Assembly (NCBI GenBank): GCA_015832175.1
Contig: WJXW01000005.1
Span: forward strand, 1,798,001 to 1,862,000
Source: Paraphaeosphaeria minitans
Taxonomy: Eukaryota; Ascomycota; Dothideomycetes; Pleosporales; Didymosphaeriaceae
Length of the DNA: 64,000 nucleotides
Direction of reading: 5' to 3'
Shown here in pieces: positions 54,136 through 64,000 of the stretch; within the stretch, counting starts at the first letter, position 1, and each line of letters starts with the position of its first letter. The notes under the pieces were generated by a model, which saw only the letters and a program-made list of their open reading frames with translations, was not told the DNA's origin and ran no database searches. The position numbers were made by a program, and so were the translations under genes.

Positions 54136-54680
54136 GTAATCATCTCCAGCGTCGGGACGTTCGTGTTCCCCCTTGCGCTTCTCAGACCTAAACCGGGAGG
54201 CCCGCCACGCCCATATCCCTGAACAGGAGAAGCCCGACGTGGGTGTGCTCGCTGAGGCTAAACCTCCCGTGACAAGACGACACGACGTACATCCCGTTTG
54301 GTGCGTACGGCGTCAGCAGTACCGCGAACGTCTTGTTCTCGGGGAGCCTGAACAGGAAATTTGGAGGCAAGGGCCTGAAGAGCTTTGCACTGCATCCGGG
54401 GGAGATTACGGCGGACTTGAATCGGTCCATGGATCTGGTGTGGTTTGCGAAAACATTGGAGGGCCGAGAGAAAGTGGGGTTGAGGAAAAAACAAACGTGG
54501 AGGGCGCGGCGATGAGTGTGGTTCCGGCGGTGGATCCGGGGTTGGGAGGGTTTGGGAGAGAGCGTGTTTCTGGAGGACTGTCCAGTTAGCACTGAGATGC
54601 CGGCGTATGCGGTGGATAAGATAGAGGCTGAGAGGCCGTGAGAGGTTAACGAGGGGCTGGTTGGGAGAAGTTTGCTTGGT
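54136..54680 (+). pseudogene. Short-chain dehydrogenase/reductase pseudogene (C-terminal part)
   Basis: Pieces of an SDR of the retinol-dehydrogenase-like fungal type are spread over three plus-strand frames. VIISSVG at 54136 stands for the strand leading to the catalytic Ser. CSPLRFSDLNRE (near 54165) follows in another frame. AYGVSSTANVLFSGSLNRKF then leads to KSFALHPGEITADLNRSMD (54303..54450). Frame shifts to AAMSVVPAVDPGL (54510) and to FLEDCPVSTEMPAYAVDKIE (54570) lead to a stop. In intact SDRs the second segment has Y-x-x-x-K; here the Lys position (54318..54320) is Ser. At least three frameshifts and the lost catalytic Lys make it non-functional. The Rossmann N-terminus is not seen. 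Confidence 0.75.
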
Positions 54681-54732
54681 GAGGATTTCTGCTGTGGGGA
54701 GCAGGAGTCGGATACAAATCCGATGTGTCCTG

Positions 54733-54801
54733 CAGACATGAACGCGCTGAAACGTACACCACCTGTCTCAACTTACACTGACTTTGTACTCGCACCTCGA
54801 G
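54733..54801 (+). repeat. Orphan copy of the introner-like intron family
   Basis: GCAGACATGAACGCGCTGAA, then ACGTACACCACCTGTCTCAA, then CTTACACTGACTTTGTACTC and GCACCTCGAG match adhesin intron 2 along about 70 bases, including the stretch upstream of the branch site. No intact gene surrounds it; it lies about 50 bases beyond the SDR pseudogene. The terminal AG is displaced (CTCGAG instead of CTCAG). Confidence 0.7.
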
Positions 54802-54902
54802 AGATAGCTCATGTGGTTAGTCGTTTCCATGCTTAGAATTCGAATTTTTTTTGGATTCGTTACTATGGTACGTTCAACTTTTCTGCTGCGAAAACGCCAT
54901 TC

Positions 54903-56414
54903 TCAATAAGTGAATCTGAAGCCTTGTGTCGCTTCTAACACTTGTTTGCCGGCGCGTTGCCGCTGGTTCGTCATAAAGAAGTATACAGAAAAGACGGCAA
55001 TACATCCAATGATCATGACGTGGGATCTATCCGGATTAGCAAGCACCATTGTCGTTGTTCAACCATAGACTTACCCAATCGATACCCAGATTGCAGTCAT
55101 ATACCTGGGTGCTTCCGGCTGTCTTACGATGAAGCTCCCTGCAATTCCTCCAGCGCCATTGAATGCTGTGACAGCAGCCGCGGTGAACACGCGCTTCCAC
55201 TGTCCCACAATGTTATTCGCTTGGTACGCGGCCATGCCAGCCCAGTTGGCTACGTATGCGCCCGTAGCAAGATAAGTGCCAATATACCGAACCGTAACCT
55301 GATCGCTGAAGCCGAGCATGCAGAAGCCCACGATGAGGCAAACCGAGTTGAAGGTAATGATGGGCCCACGGAGTTGGTACTTGTCACCGATCAGCGATGA
55401 AAGTATGGCAGGAATGACCGAGTAGTAATACGGCGGGGCAGATAGCAGGATCGCCTTGTCGCTGCTGAATCCCATGCCTCCCTGTAGAATGATAGGCAGA
55501 AAATAAGACAGACTCGTCGACACCAAGTTCTGCAGGAAGTACAGTACGCAGAATCCGTAGATTTTGGGGTCTTTGGCATGAACCAGCACTTTGGACCAGG
55601 AGAATTCGTCAGGCTCAACGTCACCTCTGTCTTTCTCGATGCGATTGGCGGCAATCTCGGACTCTTCCTTATCCAAAAACATGAAACTTTGGTGTGCGTT
55701 CTCCGGGAAGTCGACCATCCAGAAATATGCGACCATGCCGATGGAAGCCGTGATGGCACCTTGGACGATGAACATCCATTGCCAGCCTTTGATCCCAGAT
55801 GAACCGTTCAGCTTGTTGAGCCCGAAGTTGACAATGCCTCCAGTTGCCAGTACTATGACCTCTCCGCTCTGCATAAGCGCGAAGCGCAACTGCTGTTCTC
55901 TCCGCGTATACCATGTCGAAATTAGGTATGTTAAGCCGGGGTAGATCCCACTCATTGCCATGCCGAGCAAGATTCGAAGGGCGATCATCTGTTTCCACGT
56001 TTGCACGAAGGCTGTGCACAGTGTAATGATACCGAAGCAGAATGTAATGAAACTGAACCAGATCCTGGGGCCGAAAGTTCGCACTGCGATTGTCGATGGT
56101 AATTGGAATGCGATGGATGCGATGGTGAAGATGAAGATGGATACCGAGTAGCGATTTCCCTGGTCAAGACCCAGATCCGAGAGCATGGACGTGACTGAGG
56201 CGCTCGAGATTACGCCGCTGTCCAGAAGATTCAAGCTGCACAGGATGCCAGCGATACTGCATAATCGGAAGTCGACCTTCAGCCGGATGGTCCGCTCCCG
56301 AGCCAGTCTTTCGATGACTTGTTGCTCTTCCAGCTCTTCTTGCTCATGCTCGACCACATCTTGCACGTCTGTCACCAGCGCCCCGGACTCTTGGGTGGAA
56401 AGCGATTTTTGCAT
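54903..56414 (-). CDS. MFS transporter, anion:cation symporter family (Dal5-like)
   Basis: Exons 56414..55075 and 55026..54903 with a 49-nt intron (GTAAGT donor, CTAAT branch, GATAG acceptor) give 487 residues. An acidic cytosolic N-terminus precedes twelve predicted helices. Diagnostic segments are RLKVDFRLCSIAGILCSLNL with LDSGVISSASV (helix 1 of the Dal5/Tna1 group), RILLGMAMSGIYPGLTYLIS (helix 4), WYTRREQQLR and GGIVNFGLNKLNGSSGIKGW with QWMFIVQGAIT, which is the conserved block of fungal allantoate/nicotinate-type permeases. The second exon supplies the last helix (VMIIGCIAVFSVYFFMTNQR). Substrate cannot be read from sequence; small organic anions or vitamins are usual for this family. 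Plasma-membrane location is inferred. Confidence 0.9.
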
Positions 56415-57511
56415 TTTGAAGGAGGAAGTGAGGGGTCGTGATTGTGCAAGGGGACGCAGACAACGTGCCTGATAGTAGGTGCGGTACCGGCCTTCCTTCC
56501 AAGCACGTCAAATTAGCCGAGGCAGGCGCATATGGCTAGCTTTGTAAAACATTCTACTACGGTAGGTATGAGTATCGGACTCTGACTCTTGCTCGGATGA
56601 CATGAGCATTAGGGATCAATTCTCAAGAGTGGGGCGGGAAGTGTACAGTCTGATTAGGTATCCTAGCCGATGACTGTTCGCCTTCCGAAATGCTAGGGAG
56701 GATGGGAACGCAGTGTGATGTGCAGATATTACGTGCTACATGCTCTGTACATGCAGTCCGGGACTTTGAGCGTTGGGCAAGCGAAGATTCTGTGCAGTAC
56801 ATGTCGCATGGGATTTGGCGAGCGCAGATGCTGTGCAGTACATGTCGTATGGGATTTGACAAGGGGGAGACGTGTTGTGGCTCGGGTCTGAGGAAGCAAA
56901 TGTCTAGTAGGCACCGGCAGAGAAATCAAGGCACCTACCAAGAACGAAGGCCAACGATTGCGGCATCACCTTGGATTCGTTTCCCGAGAGGATCATCTCT
57001 GGCGCAAACAGAAATGCTCAGGGGACGCGACCATGGCATGCAACGTTCTGTTGAGAGTGGGAGAAACAAAGGCTAGGCGCGAAACTCCATCAGGAACGAT
57101 GCAGCATTGACGTCGTTCACGATTCCAAGTGTGGAGCTTGCCCGATTCGACCGTGGCTCGTGCTTGGGCCTCAGCATCGAAGGGACGGCGTCTGCGTTCT
57201 GTCTCACCTCGCAAGCCATTGCAGCGGCCTTCCACGCACGTTCTTGCAGTGCAACTCCCCGCAAACGCTCGCTCCGCCGTGTCCCCCGGCCATCCTACTC
57301 TGCCAGCACCCGTGGGCTCCCCAAAGCCCAGAGCGCCCGCGCCCGCTGCCAGCCCCTCGACAGCGCCCAGCACCCAGCACCCAGCACCCAGCGCCCAGCA
57401 CCAGCACCCACCCCCGTACCTCCGCCCAGCGCATGCAGCGCAGCACGCTTCCGCGTCATTAGGTTGTAGCACGACCGTGCCCTTGACGGCCGCACGTAGC
57501 CCACCGCCGCC
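56415..57511. other. Intergenic region between divergent genes
   Basis: 1.1 kb between the MFS start and the SLA1 start. It holds a two-copy direct repeat (annotated separately) and a CAGCACC-rich stretch at 57361..57420 just before the SLA1 5' UTR. Frames across it look random. Confidence 0.5.
56784..56861 (+). repeat. Two-copy direct repeat
   Basis: CTGTGCAGTACATGTCGTAT followed by GGGATTTG occurs twice (near 56790 and 56831) with one substitution. Spacing is about 41 bases. Confidence 0.85.
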
Positions 57512-60500
57512 ATGGTGTTCCTGGGCATCTACCGCGCCATCTACGACTATGTGCCCCAGAGCGGGAACGAGATCGCACTGACTGAGGGCAATCTGCTGAT
57601 GGTCCTGGAGAAGTCGAGTGACGACGACTGGTGGAAGGCCAAAAAGAAGGGCTCGGACGATGACGACGACGAGCCCGAGGGCCTGATTCCCAACAACTAC
57701 ATCGAAGAGGTAGGCTGGACCAACCCCCTACGGTATCCTGCGTATTTGCACGTGGCGGCTACTGATCCTGTGCCTGATCTAGGCTACTCCGATATACAAC
57801 GCCAAAGCCCTCTACGACTACGCCCGCCAGACCGACGAAGAACTCTCCTTCAAGGAAGACGCCGACCTCGACGTGTATGATGTCTCTGACCCAGACTGGA
57901 CATTAGTGGGACTGGACGGCGACTATGGATTTGCGCCGGCAAACTACATCGAGATCAAGGAGGTTCCTGCCGCCGCTGAGCCCCTCACATCTCCCTCACT
58001 CCCGCCTCGCTCTCGTGCCGTCCCCGCGCCACCCGACTCGGACGACGGACATGGCCCGCCAACACCAGAAAGCCCCGCTCATCCGAATCCTGCCCAGGCC
58101 CTTGCTGGCATCATACAGAAGAGATCACATCAATCCGCTCCTCCGCCCGAGGACTACGCTCCACCCCCCAAAGCGCAACGGCGCGTCCAATTCACGCCTG
58201 AGGAGTCCGACGAGGAGGCGCCTCCTCCGCGTCTTCCGCAAAGACCGCCGTCTGGCCAGATGTCGCCTCCAGCCCATACTCAGTATGCGCAGTACACAGC
58301 CCAGCGCTCCCCAGAGACGGACTCATACAGATCTCCACCTTCTCGCAGCGTCACTTTCGACCCATACGATCCCCCGAATGAACACGACCAGCCGAACACG
58401 CCGCTTTCCGGCTCCGGCTACCATCTGTACAACATCTACGAATACTTGACACAGCCGGGCAAGAACAAGAAGATGCCCATCACGCTAGGGATCAACATCG
58501 CCAAAGGCATGATCATGATTGCGCCTGAAAAGTCTCGCGACGGACCGCAACAGGAATGGACAGCGGACAAGCTGGAGTACTATTCGCAAGAGGGCAAGCA
58601 CGTATTCTTGACGCTCAAACAGCCAAGCAAAGATGTAGACTTCCACTGCGGCGCAAAGGACACAGCTTCCGAGATCTGCTCGGCATTGGGCGAGCTCTCC
58701 GGTGCCGCGAAGGGTGCGGGCCTACGTGAGATTTTGGCCGCAGGGTCTAGGAACTCGAATGTGCAGAGGAAGGGCGTTATGTTGTTCGACTTCATGGCTC
58801 AGGGCGAAGATGAGGTCACCGTGGGTCTTGGCGACGAGATTCTGGTTCTGGATGATTCGGCTAGTGACGAATGGTGGAAAGTGCGGAGGCTGAAGAATGG
58901 CAAAGAGGGTGTAGTGCCAGCTAACTACGTCGAACTCACAGACTCCGTGCCCATATCACCGCCCGCCGCCGCCATTGCTCGCTCCGGTACCAACGCAGGG
59001 CGGTCTATCGTAGACCAGAATAGACGGGAGGAGGAGGAGCTCACGCGCCAAGTCGCGAAAGGCAGGAAGCGGGATAGCGAAGCCAGGAATGATCAGGTAG
59101 GACCTGGCCTGCAATTACCCGCGCGCCATTCTAGTCTTCTACGAACAAAAGTTGACCATCCTCGTACGTCACAGAGAAGTAAACGCGATAGTACAGCGAA
59201 GGACCCCAAGACCGCGTCCAAACCAAGTCAGTGCCCCATTTTTCTCATCTCTCCAGACATGCTCGGATTTGGCTAGATTGCTTGTTTCAAACTGTGTCTA
59301 ACGTTGTCAGATACGACGAGATTACGAACATGGACCGATCGATCGGGGTCCTTTAAGGTCGAAGCCGAATTCTTGACCATCAAAGACGGCAAGATTCACC
59401 TCCACAAGGTCAACGGGGTGAAAATTGCTGTTCCGGTACCGAAAATGTCCGTAGAGGACTTGGAATACGTAGAGCGAGCGGCAGGGATATCACTGGACGA
59501 CGACAAGCCCCTGTCAGATATAAAGCGAAGAAGCACGCAACGTGCGAAAGAGAGCCCTGCGCCACGCTCGTCAGGCATCTCCGTGGAACAGAAGCCTTCC
59601 TACGACTGGTTTGACTTTTTCCTACAGTGCGGAGTCAACCCCCAAATTTGCGAGCGATACGCGCAAGCATTCACTCGCGATCAAATGGGCGAAGAAAACA
59701 TGCCCGACATCACTGAGAAGCTTTTACGAAACTTGGGTGTGAAGGAGGGAGACATCCTTCGAGTCATGAAGTTTTTGGACAAGAAGTACAACCGTAGCGG
59801 CGACGGTGAGAAGCGTAGCGTCAGTTTCGCAGAGAACGGTGAAGAAGGAGGCCTTTTCTCTGGTCCCGGTGGCACACTAAGGAACAATACTCGAAAAGGT
59901 CGTCCAGCGCCTCCTGTGCAGACCAACGACATCGTTGACGCCAAGGCATTTGAGCAAAAGACGGACGATACTGTCAAGAAGCCAGCGCCTGCCGAAGCCA
60001 CACCGACACCCTTGGCATCCGCTCCTGTTCCGGACAAGAAACCCGATGGCTTCGAAGACAACGCGTGGGATATCAAGCCTTCGCGACAACCCCCGGCGTC
60101 TACTACATCGGCCCCAACGCCGCCTCCAGCTACAGCAGCGGCACGTGCGCCTGCGCCAGCTCTCACCGGTTCCATGAGCGAGCTTTCTCTTCTAGATATG
60201 CCTGCCATGCAGCCGGAGGTCCCAGCGGCGCCGCCTGTCCAAGCACCGCCTGCTTCTACAGCTTCCGCACAGCCGGCACAGCCAGCGCAACCCCAGGGGT
60301 TCAACCAGTCTTTGTTCGATCAAGTCGCTGCGGTCAAGGCCGTACCTCCCCCACAGCTCGCTCCTCGAGTCCGACCCCAAGCACCCCAAGTACAGGGCCA
60401 AGGTGGTCTCATTGCCCCTCCACCTCAAAGAGCCTCGTCTGCTCCTCAGAACCCACAACAAGCGTATCCTCCACCGCTGCAGCCCCAATTGACGGGATTC

Positions 60501-61167
60501 AACCCGAACATGCACACCCAAGTCTCGCCTCCTGGCCAAAGCCTGCAGGACCTGAACATGCAGCGTATGCAACAGCAGGCCACTGGGTTCCAGCCGCAGT
60601 CCCAATTTGGCCAGTTCCAGCAGCAGCAGAACGGCATGAATGGTATGAACGGTATGATGGCGCAGCCCACAGGGTTCCAGCAAGCGCAGCCGACCGGCTA
60701 CATGCCCATGCAGGCGCAAGCCACCGGGTTCCAGCCTCCCATGCAGCAAAACTTCCAGACGGGCTTCCAACCTGGATTCCAACAGAACTTCGCAGGCCAA
60801 CAGATGCCTCTCCAAGCGCAACCCACTGGGTTCAACTCATTCTCACCATCTTCACTCAACCCGCAAGCGACTGGCATCAACCAATTCCTGCCTCCAGCGC
60901 TCCAGGCGGAGCCGACGGGCTTTGGGCAAAACGCACCTCCCCTCCCTCCCATGCCGCCCATGCCGTCGATGCCCACAGCAGCGCCGCTCGTTCCCCAGAG
61001 GACAGGACCACCTCCGCCCGTGCGGTTCGGCACGCAGCCAGCGAAGAAGCTCGTGCCGCAGCCGACGGGGCGGGCCAACCTCGCCAAAGCCAGTATGTAC
61101 ACCCATCGTGACGACAAACATGCAGCTAACGTAGTGTGTAGCTCCCGATAACCCGTTTGGATTCTGA
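57512..61167 (+). CDS. SLA1: Actin cytoskeleton-regulatory complex protein SLA1
   Basis: Exons 57512..57709, 57783..59226, 59311..61092 and 61142..61167 give 1149 residues. Domains in order: SH3 (about 5-66, AIYDYVPQSGNEIALTEG ... GLIPNNYIEE), SH3 (about 72-126, ALYDYARQTDEELSF), a PH-like region (about 280-390, YNIYEYLTQPGKNKKMPITL), SH3 (about 395-450, MLFDFMAQGEDEVTVGLGDE), SHD1 (about 552-610, RTWTDRSGSFKVEAEFL), which binds NPFxD cargo signals in yeast, and SHD2/SAM (about 643-706, YDWFDFFLQCGVNPQICERY). A long Pro/Gln tail carries about nine Q-x-T-G-[FYI] units, the Pan1/Prk1-type phosphorylation repeats. The 26-nt last exon adds TPDNPFGF, an NPF motif. Yeast Sla1 couples clathrin coats to actin at endocytic sites. 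Confidence 0.96.
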
Positions 61168-62435
61168 GTTTGTGCAGTCGCATTCCGCGGGAGGTAGTAC
61201 GCATGCTTCTACATGCTGGTATCCTGTACGCGTTGTATATAGCGTTTGGCCTCTTGGGCTCATCCCTATTCGTTAGTCGAACGTGCATGGCATGCCACTG
61301 CGTCTTCGTCTTCGTCGTTTCTGTCTTCTGTTGTCATTTTCTTGCTGCATGGCGGTGTATTCACCATCTATAGATAATTATCGGACCGTTTGGAGGGAGA
61401 GGGGTGGGTAGGTTGGGTTAGCTTGGCAGCGTGGTCGGCCGGTGGTTGGCAAGTCAAGAGGGAGAAGAGGGTGGTAGGGGTCGAAGTTTATTTTAATGCA
61501 TGAAGTGCGAGGTGTGAAGACGTGTTGGCCATGCGTTGTCCCTGCGATGTGCCTAGGTATTCACGGGGAGGGTGTTTGAGAAGGTCCGAGCGCACGGCAT
61601 TGCATGAGGGTGAGACGGGCGTGAATCGATCAGGGGCGAAGCTTTTGGGAAGGCTGGGCGGGGAGCTTGTTTAGCGTGGCAGCACCCCTGTCTGCGTGGC
61701 GCGCGCCTTCGTCATCACTTCGGGGCGCCATGGACCAGCAACCCACGGCAGAGGACCAGCAACCCACAGTATCCCTCTTGACTGCCTAGGAGAAGCGAAT
61801 CGTCGTGTGCAGTCGGTGGCGCAGCTCGTCGCCGCTGCGAAGAGCCTTGCCCGGCCGTCGCGCCGTGGCAAGCTTTCGTCACGACGGACGACGGATAAGC
61901 GGGCCTCGCTGCGCAGTGCTTGTGTGCGCCCAATGATGTGGCCGTGCATGGGTGGAGTGGCGCCTGCTGCTGCTTGCTACTTGCTGCATGTGCACACGTC
62001 CGAGCTGGAGGGTGTTCCGCATCGAACGAAGGGCGGCTGGCCTGAAATCCCATCCCCCCCCAAAAGGTGCAGTGCATTTTCATCCCGAATGAGTCCGCCT
62101 GACCTTTTTTTCCTCCTCCTCCTCAACGAGTCTCGCTCCTGCCATCTACTACCCGTCTACCTATCCATATACAATTCTCCTACGATTCTCCTACAAGTCT
62201 GATAAGACCTTGTCGCATCGCATTACATCGCATCGCATCGCATCGCATTACATTACCTTTGTCGAACCAGTCGAATCGACCGACCAATCCACCGGACCTT
62301 GGTGGCACAAAATCTTTCCGGCCCATCCGTCGCGGAACGAACGAACGAACAAACGAAGGACGGAACGAACGAAGGACGGAACGAACGAACGCAATTCGAT
62401 TTGGACCGTACACAGAAGCCCGCGCATAACACGTC
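61168..62435. other. Intergenic region
   Basis: 1.27 kb. GCATC-type repeats lie at 62209..62258 and CGAACGAAGGA-type repeats at 62335..62393, in what is probably the 5' UTR of the CYSTM gene. Otherwise no supportable feature. Confidence 0.5.
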
Positions 62436-62866
62436 ATGTCGAACCAAGGCTACTACGGTAACCAGGCTCCCCAGTACCCGCAGCAAAGGTATGCCCGCTC
62501 GTTTCTTCATCTTCATCTGCCTTCCGTCCCGTTTTTTTTTCTTTCGTCTTGCCGGGACGGACTGCGTGCGAGTTTGTCGGCTGACTTGGGTTTAGCTACG
62601 GGCCTCCGCAAGGGGGCTACCCGCCGCAGCAGTATGGCGGCCCGCCTCAGCAGCAGCAGCAGATGTACTACGGGCCACCGCAGGGCCAGCCCCAGTACCA
62701 GCAACCGCCACAGGATGGATACGTGCAACAGCAGCAGGCGCCGAAGCAGAAGAAGGAACGTGGGTGTCTGAGCGCGTGTCTCGCGGTGCTGTGCTGTTGC
62801 TTTGTATGCGAGGAGGGATGCGAATGCTGTGCTGAATGCTGCGAGTGTGCCGAGGACTGCTGTTAG
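62436..62866 (+). CDS. CYSTM-domain small membrane protein
   Basis: Exons 62436..62488 and 62596..62866 with a 107-nt intron (GTATGC donor, CTGAC branch, TTTAG acceptor) give 107 residues. The first 70 are Gln/Pro/Gly/Tyr-rich ([36 protein letters not shown]). The C-terminal 35, [20 protein letters not shown] followed by [12 protein letters not shown], form the cysteine-rich transmembrane module typical of eukaryotic CYSTM proteins. Known members are tail-anchored and linked to stress tolerance. Thirteen cysteines in the last 36 residues leave little doubt about the family. The start is the first ATG before the exon 1 donor. Confidence 0.92.
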
Positions 62867-63929
62867 AGGGGACAACCGGACGACGATGGTTGAGGAGTGG
62901 AAATATGATGGAGAGAAGGGTCTGGAACCAGATGAAACGAGCAAGAGACGAGAGATGAGAGACAAGAGGGCAGGACGTGGAGTGTTCCCGACGAGTGAGG
63001 GGAGGCCGCGAAGTTGTTCCTTGTTTGTATTTGTAGCCAGCGAATTGATTTGGGACTTGACTTGACTAGGTTGGGAGGTTCGTATAAATACCTGGGATGC
63101 TTTTCTTTTGTTGCACTGCGCTGTTCAGCTTCGAATTAAGTTGCCTTTTCTCAAACCTTGGCTGTTCGCGAGCTTTTCCATGTCGCGGCAAGGAGCAGTA
63201 GTCTACAAGAATCCGGGGTGGTGTCAAACCACGGACGATTGCCTCTTCTTGCTGGTAGCATTCTCGGTGTACCGCATCCCGCTTCTGGATGCACTCACTG
63301 GATGTGGCAAAGACAAGAGCGAGACAAAAGACTTGTCGGGACCCCGGGTCCGTGGAAGACAATCGGGAGGCGGCGCCCGTGTGCGGCCCGCGAGGAGAGA
63401 TTGTGGAGGTGGTCGGTGGGGTGAGTTCGTATGAACGACATCAGCGATAGTTGATGATTGGATAGCGTGAATTCAGAGTTAGTATAGAACTTCTGCTTAT
63501 GTGGAAACAATCGAACGATCCATCAGATGTGGGAAGTCCAGCTTGACCTTTGCTCTTTGTTGGTGGAAGGAGCCCCAGGCATTTCCAGTGTTGGCAGGCG
63601 CTGTGCGCTAGCCTGGCTAGGCGCTCCGCCGCACCAGAACAATTCATCGCTCGTAGTCCTCGCTTTGCCAATTTTATGCCCAGATACCTGCGGTTAGGCA
63701 GCGCTTGCTGGAAGATGGTGTCATTCGACGAGAGGGGTGCTGAGGAGGCGGAGCTGGAGTTTGCTTCATCTCAGCTCAGGCTGAAACAAACCCCAGCCAT
63801 ACAACAGCCTGCTCGAAGCGCTTCGTGTTCACGGGATCTGGACGTCTGCTACTGCCTCCCCGCCTCTTCGTTTACCACACTGAACTTCTAGTCGGGCGTA
63901 CTGATGTTTTCTTGAATTATGCTTACAAC
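62867..63929. other. Intergenic region
   Basis: 1.06 kb between the CYSTM stop and the HET-like start. Open frames at 63108-63434 and 63550-63891 have no recognisable family and no splice partner. No repeat is seen. Confidence 0.45.
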
Positions 63930-64000
63930 ATGATACGCCTCCTTAAGTGCCTCCCTGACGACGACGGCTTCGAGCTAGCCTCTTTCGACGATGAACTCAC
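63930..64000 (+). CDS. HET-domain protein, N-terminal fragment (cut by window edge)
   Basis: The ATG at 63930 opens MIRLLKCLPDDDGFELASFD then DELT and runs off the window. This pattern (M-x-L-L plus a short acidic, then F-x-L-x-x-F-x-D-E segment, just before the expected PYAILSHTW motif) is the usual beginning of fungal HET-domain proteins, which mediate heterokaryon incompatibility and related cell death. The diagnostic SHTW motif is outside the window, so this rests on about 24 residues. Confidence 0.55.
   Translation, partial: MIRLLKCLPDDDGFELASFDDEL

Overview
The window is nuclear DNA of a filamentous ascomycete (Pezizomycotina). A Dothideomycete is the best guess. The evidence is many short introns (about 50-110 nt) with GTAAGT/GTACGT-type donors and CTAAC/CTGAC branch sites, compact genes in monocistronic or divergent arrangement, fungal-specific families (GLEYA-like adhesin, MNN10, SLA1, Taf3-like protein, HET), long simple-sequence tracts between genes, and an AT-rich transposon relic that looks mutated by RIP. 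All gene models were assembled by hand from reading frames and splice signals. No search was run.

Layout. 0-6 kb: the 5' end of the BRR2 spliceosomal helicase (minus, cut by the left edge), a GNAT-like acetyltransferase, then two TFIID subunits, TAF7 and a TAF3-type histone-fold protein, head to head across a 328-bp shared promoter, then a small hydrophilic protein. 7-15 kb: a secreted Gly/His-rich, repeat-containing adhesin whose three introns share one sequence family, simple repeats, a small membrane protein and a GPI-anchored Ser/Pro-rich wall protein. 15-19 kb is largely empty. 19-29 kb: a TspO/MBR protein, a phosphate/GIT1-like MFS transporter and a large single-pass membrane protein. 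31-41.6 kb: MNN10-type mannosyltransferase, a fungal membrane protein, a PXMP4-type peroxisomal membrane protein in five exons, the mitochondrial ornithine carrier (ARG11/ARG-13 type) and the CGR1 rRNA-processing factor. 42.1-42.9 kb: a 759-bp PIF/Harbinger-like element with terminal inverted repeats and TTA target duplications. 42.9-52.5 kb: three conserved or hypothetical proteins, one coiled-coil with a membrane segment, one with eleven copies of a 15-residue motif, and one coiled-coil protein. 50.7-54.8 kb: decayed coding relics, including a frameshifted short-chain dehydrogenase and a stray copy of the adhesin intron family. 54.9-64 kb: a Dal5-like MFS transporter, the endocytic adaptor SLA1, a CYSTM protein and the start of a HET-domain protein cut by the right edge.

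Most genes are housekeeping (splicing, transcription initiation, ribosome assembly, arginine metabolism, glycosylation, endocytosis) and do not form a pathway cluster. The most unusual signal is a family of near-homologous introns: three inside the adhesin gene at different codon phases, one of them with a doubled 3' half, plus one orphan copy 46 kb away. This is the expected pattern of introner-like elements.
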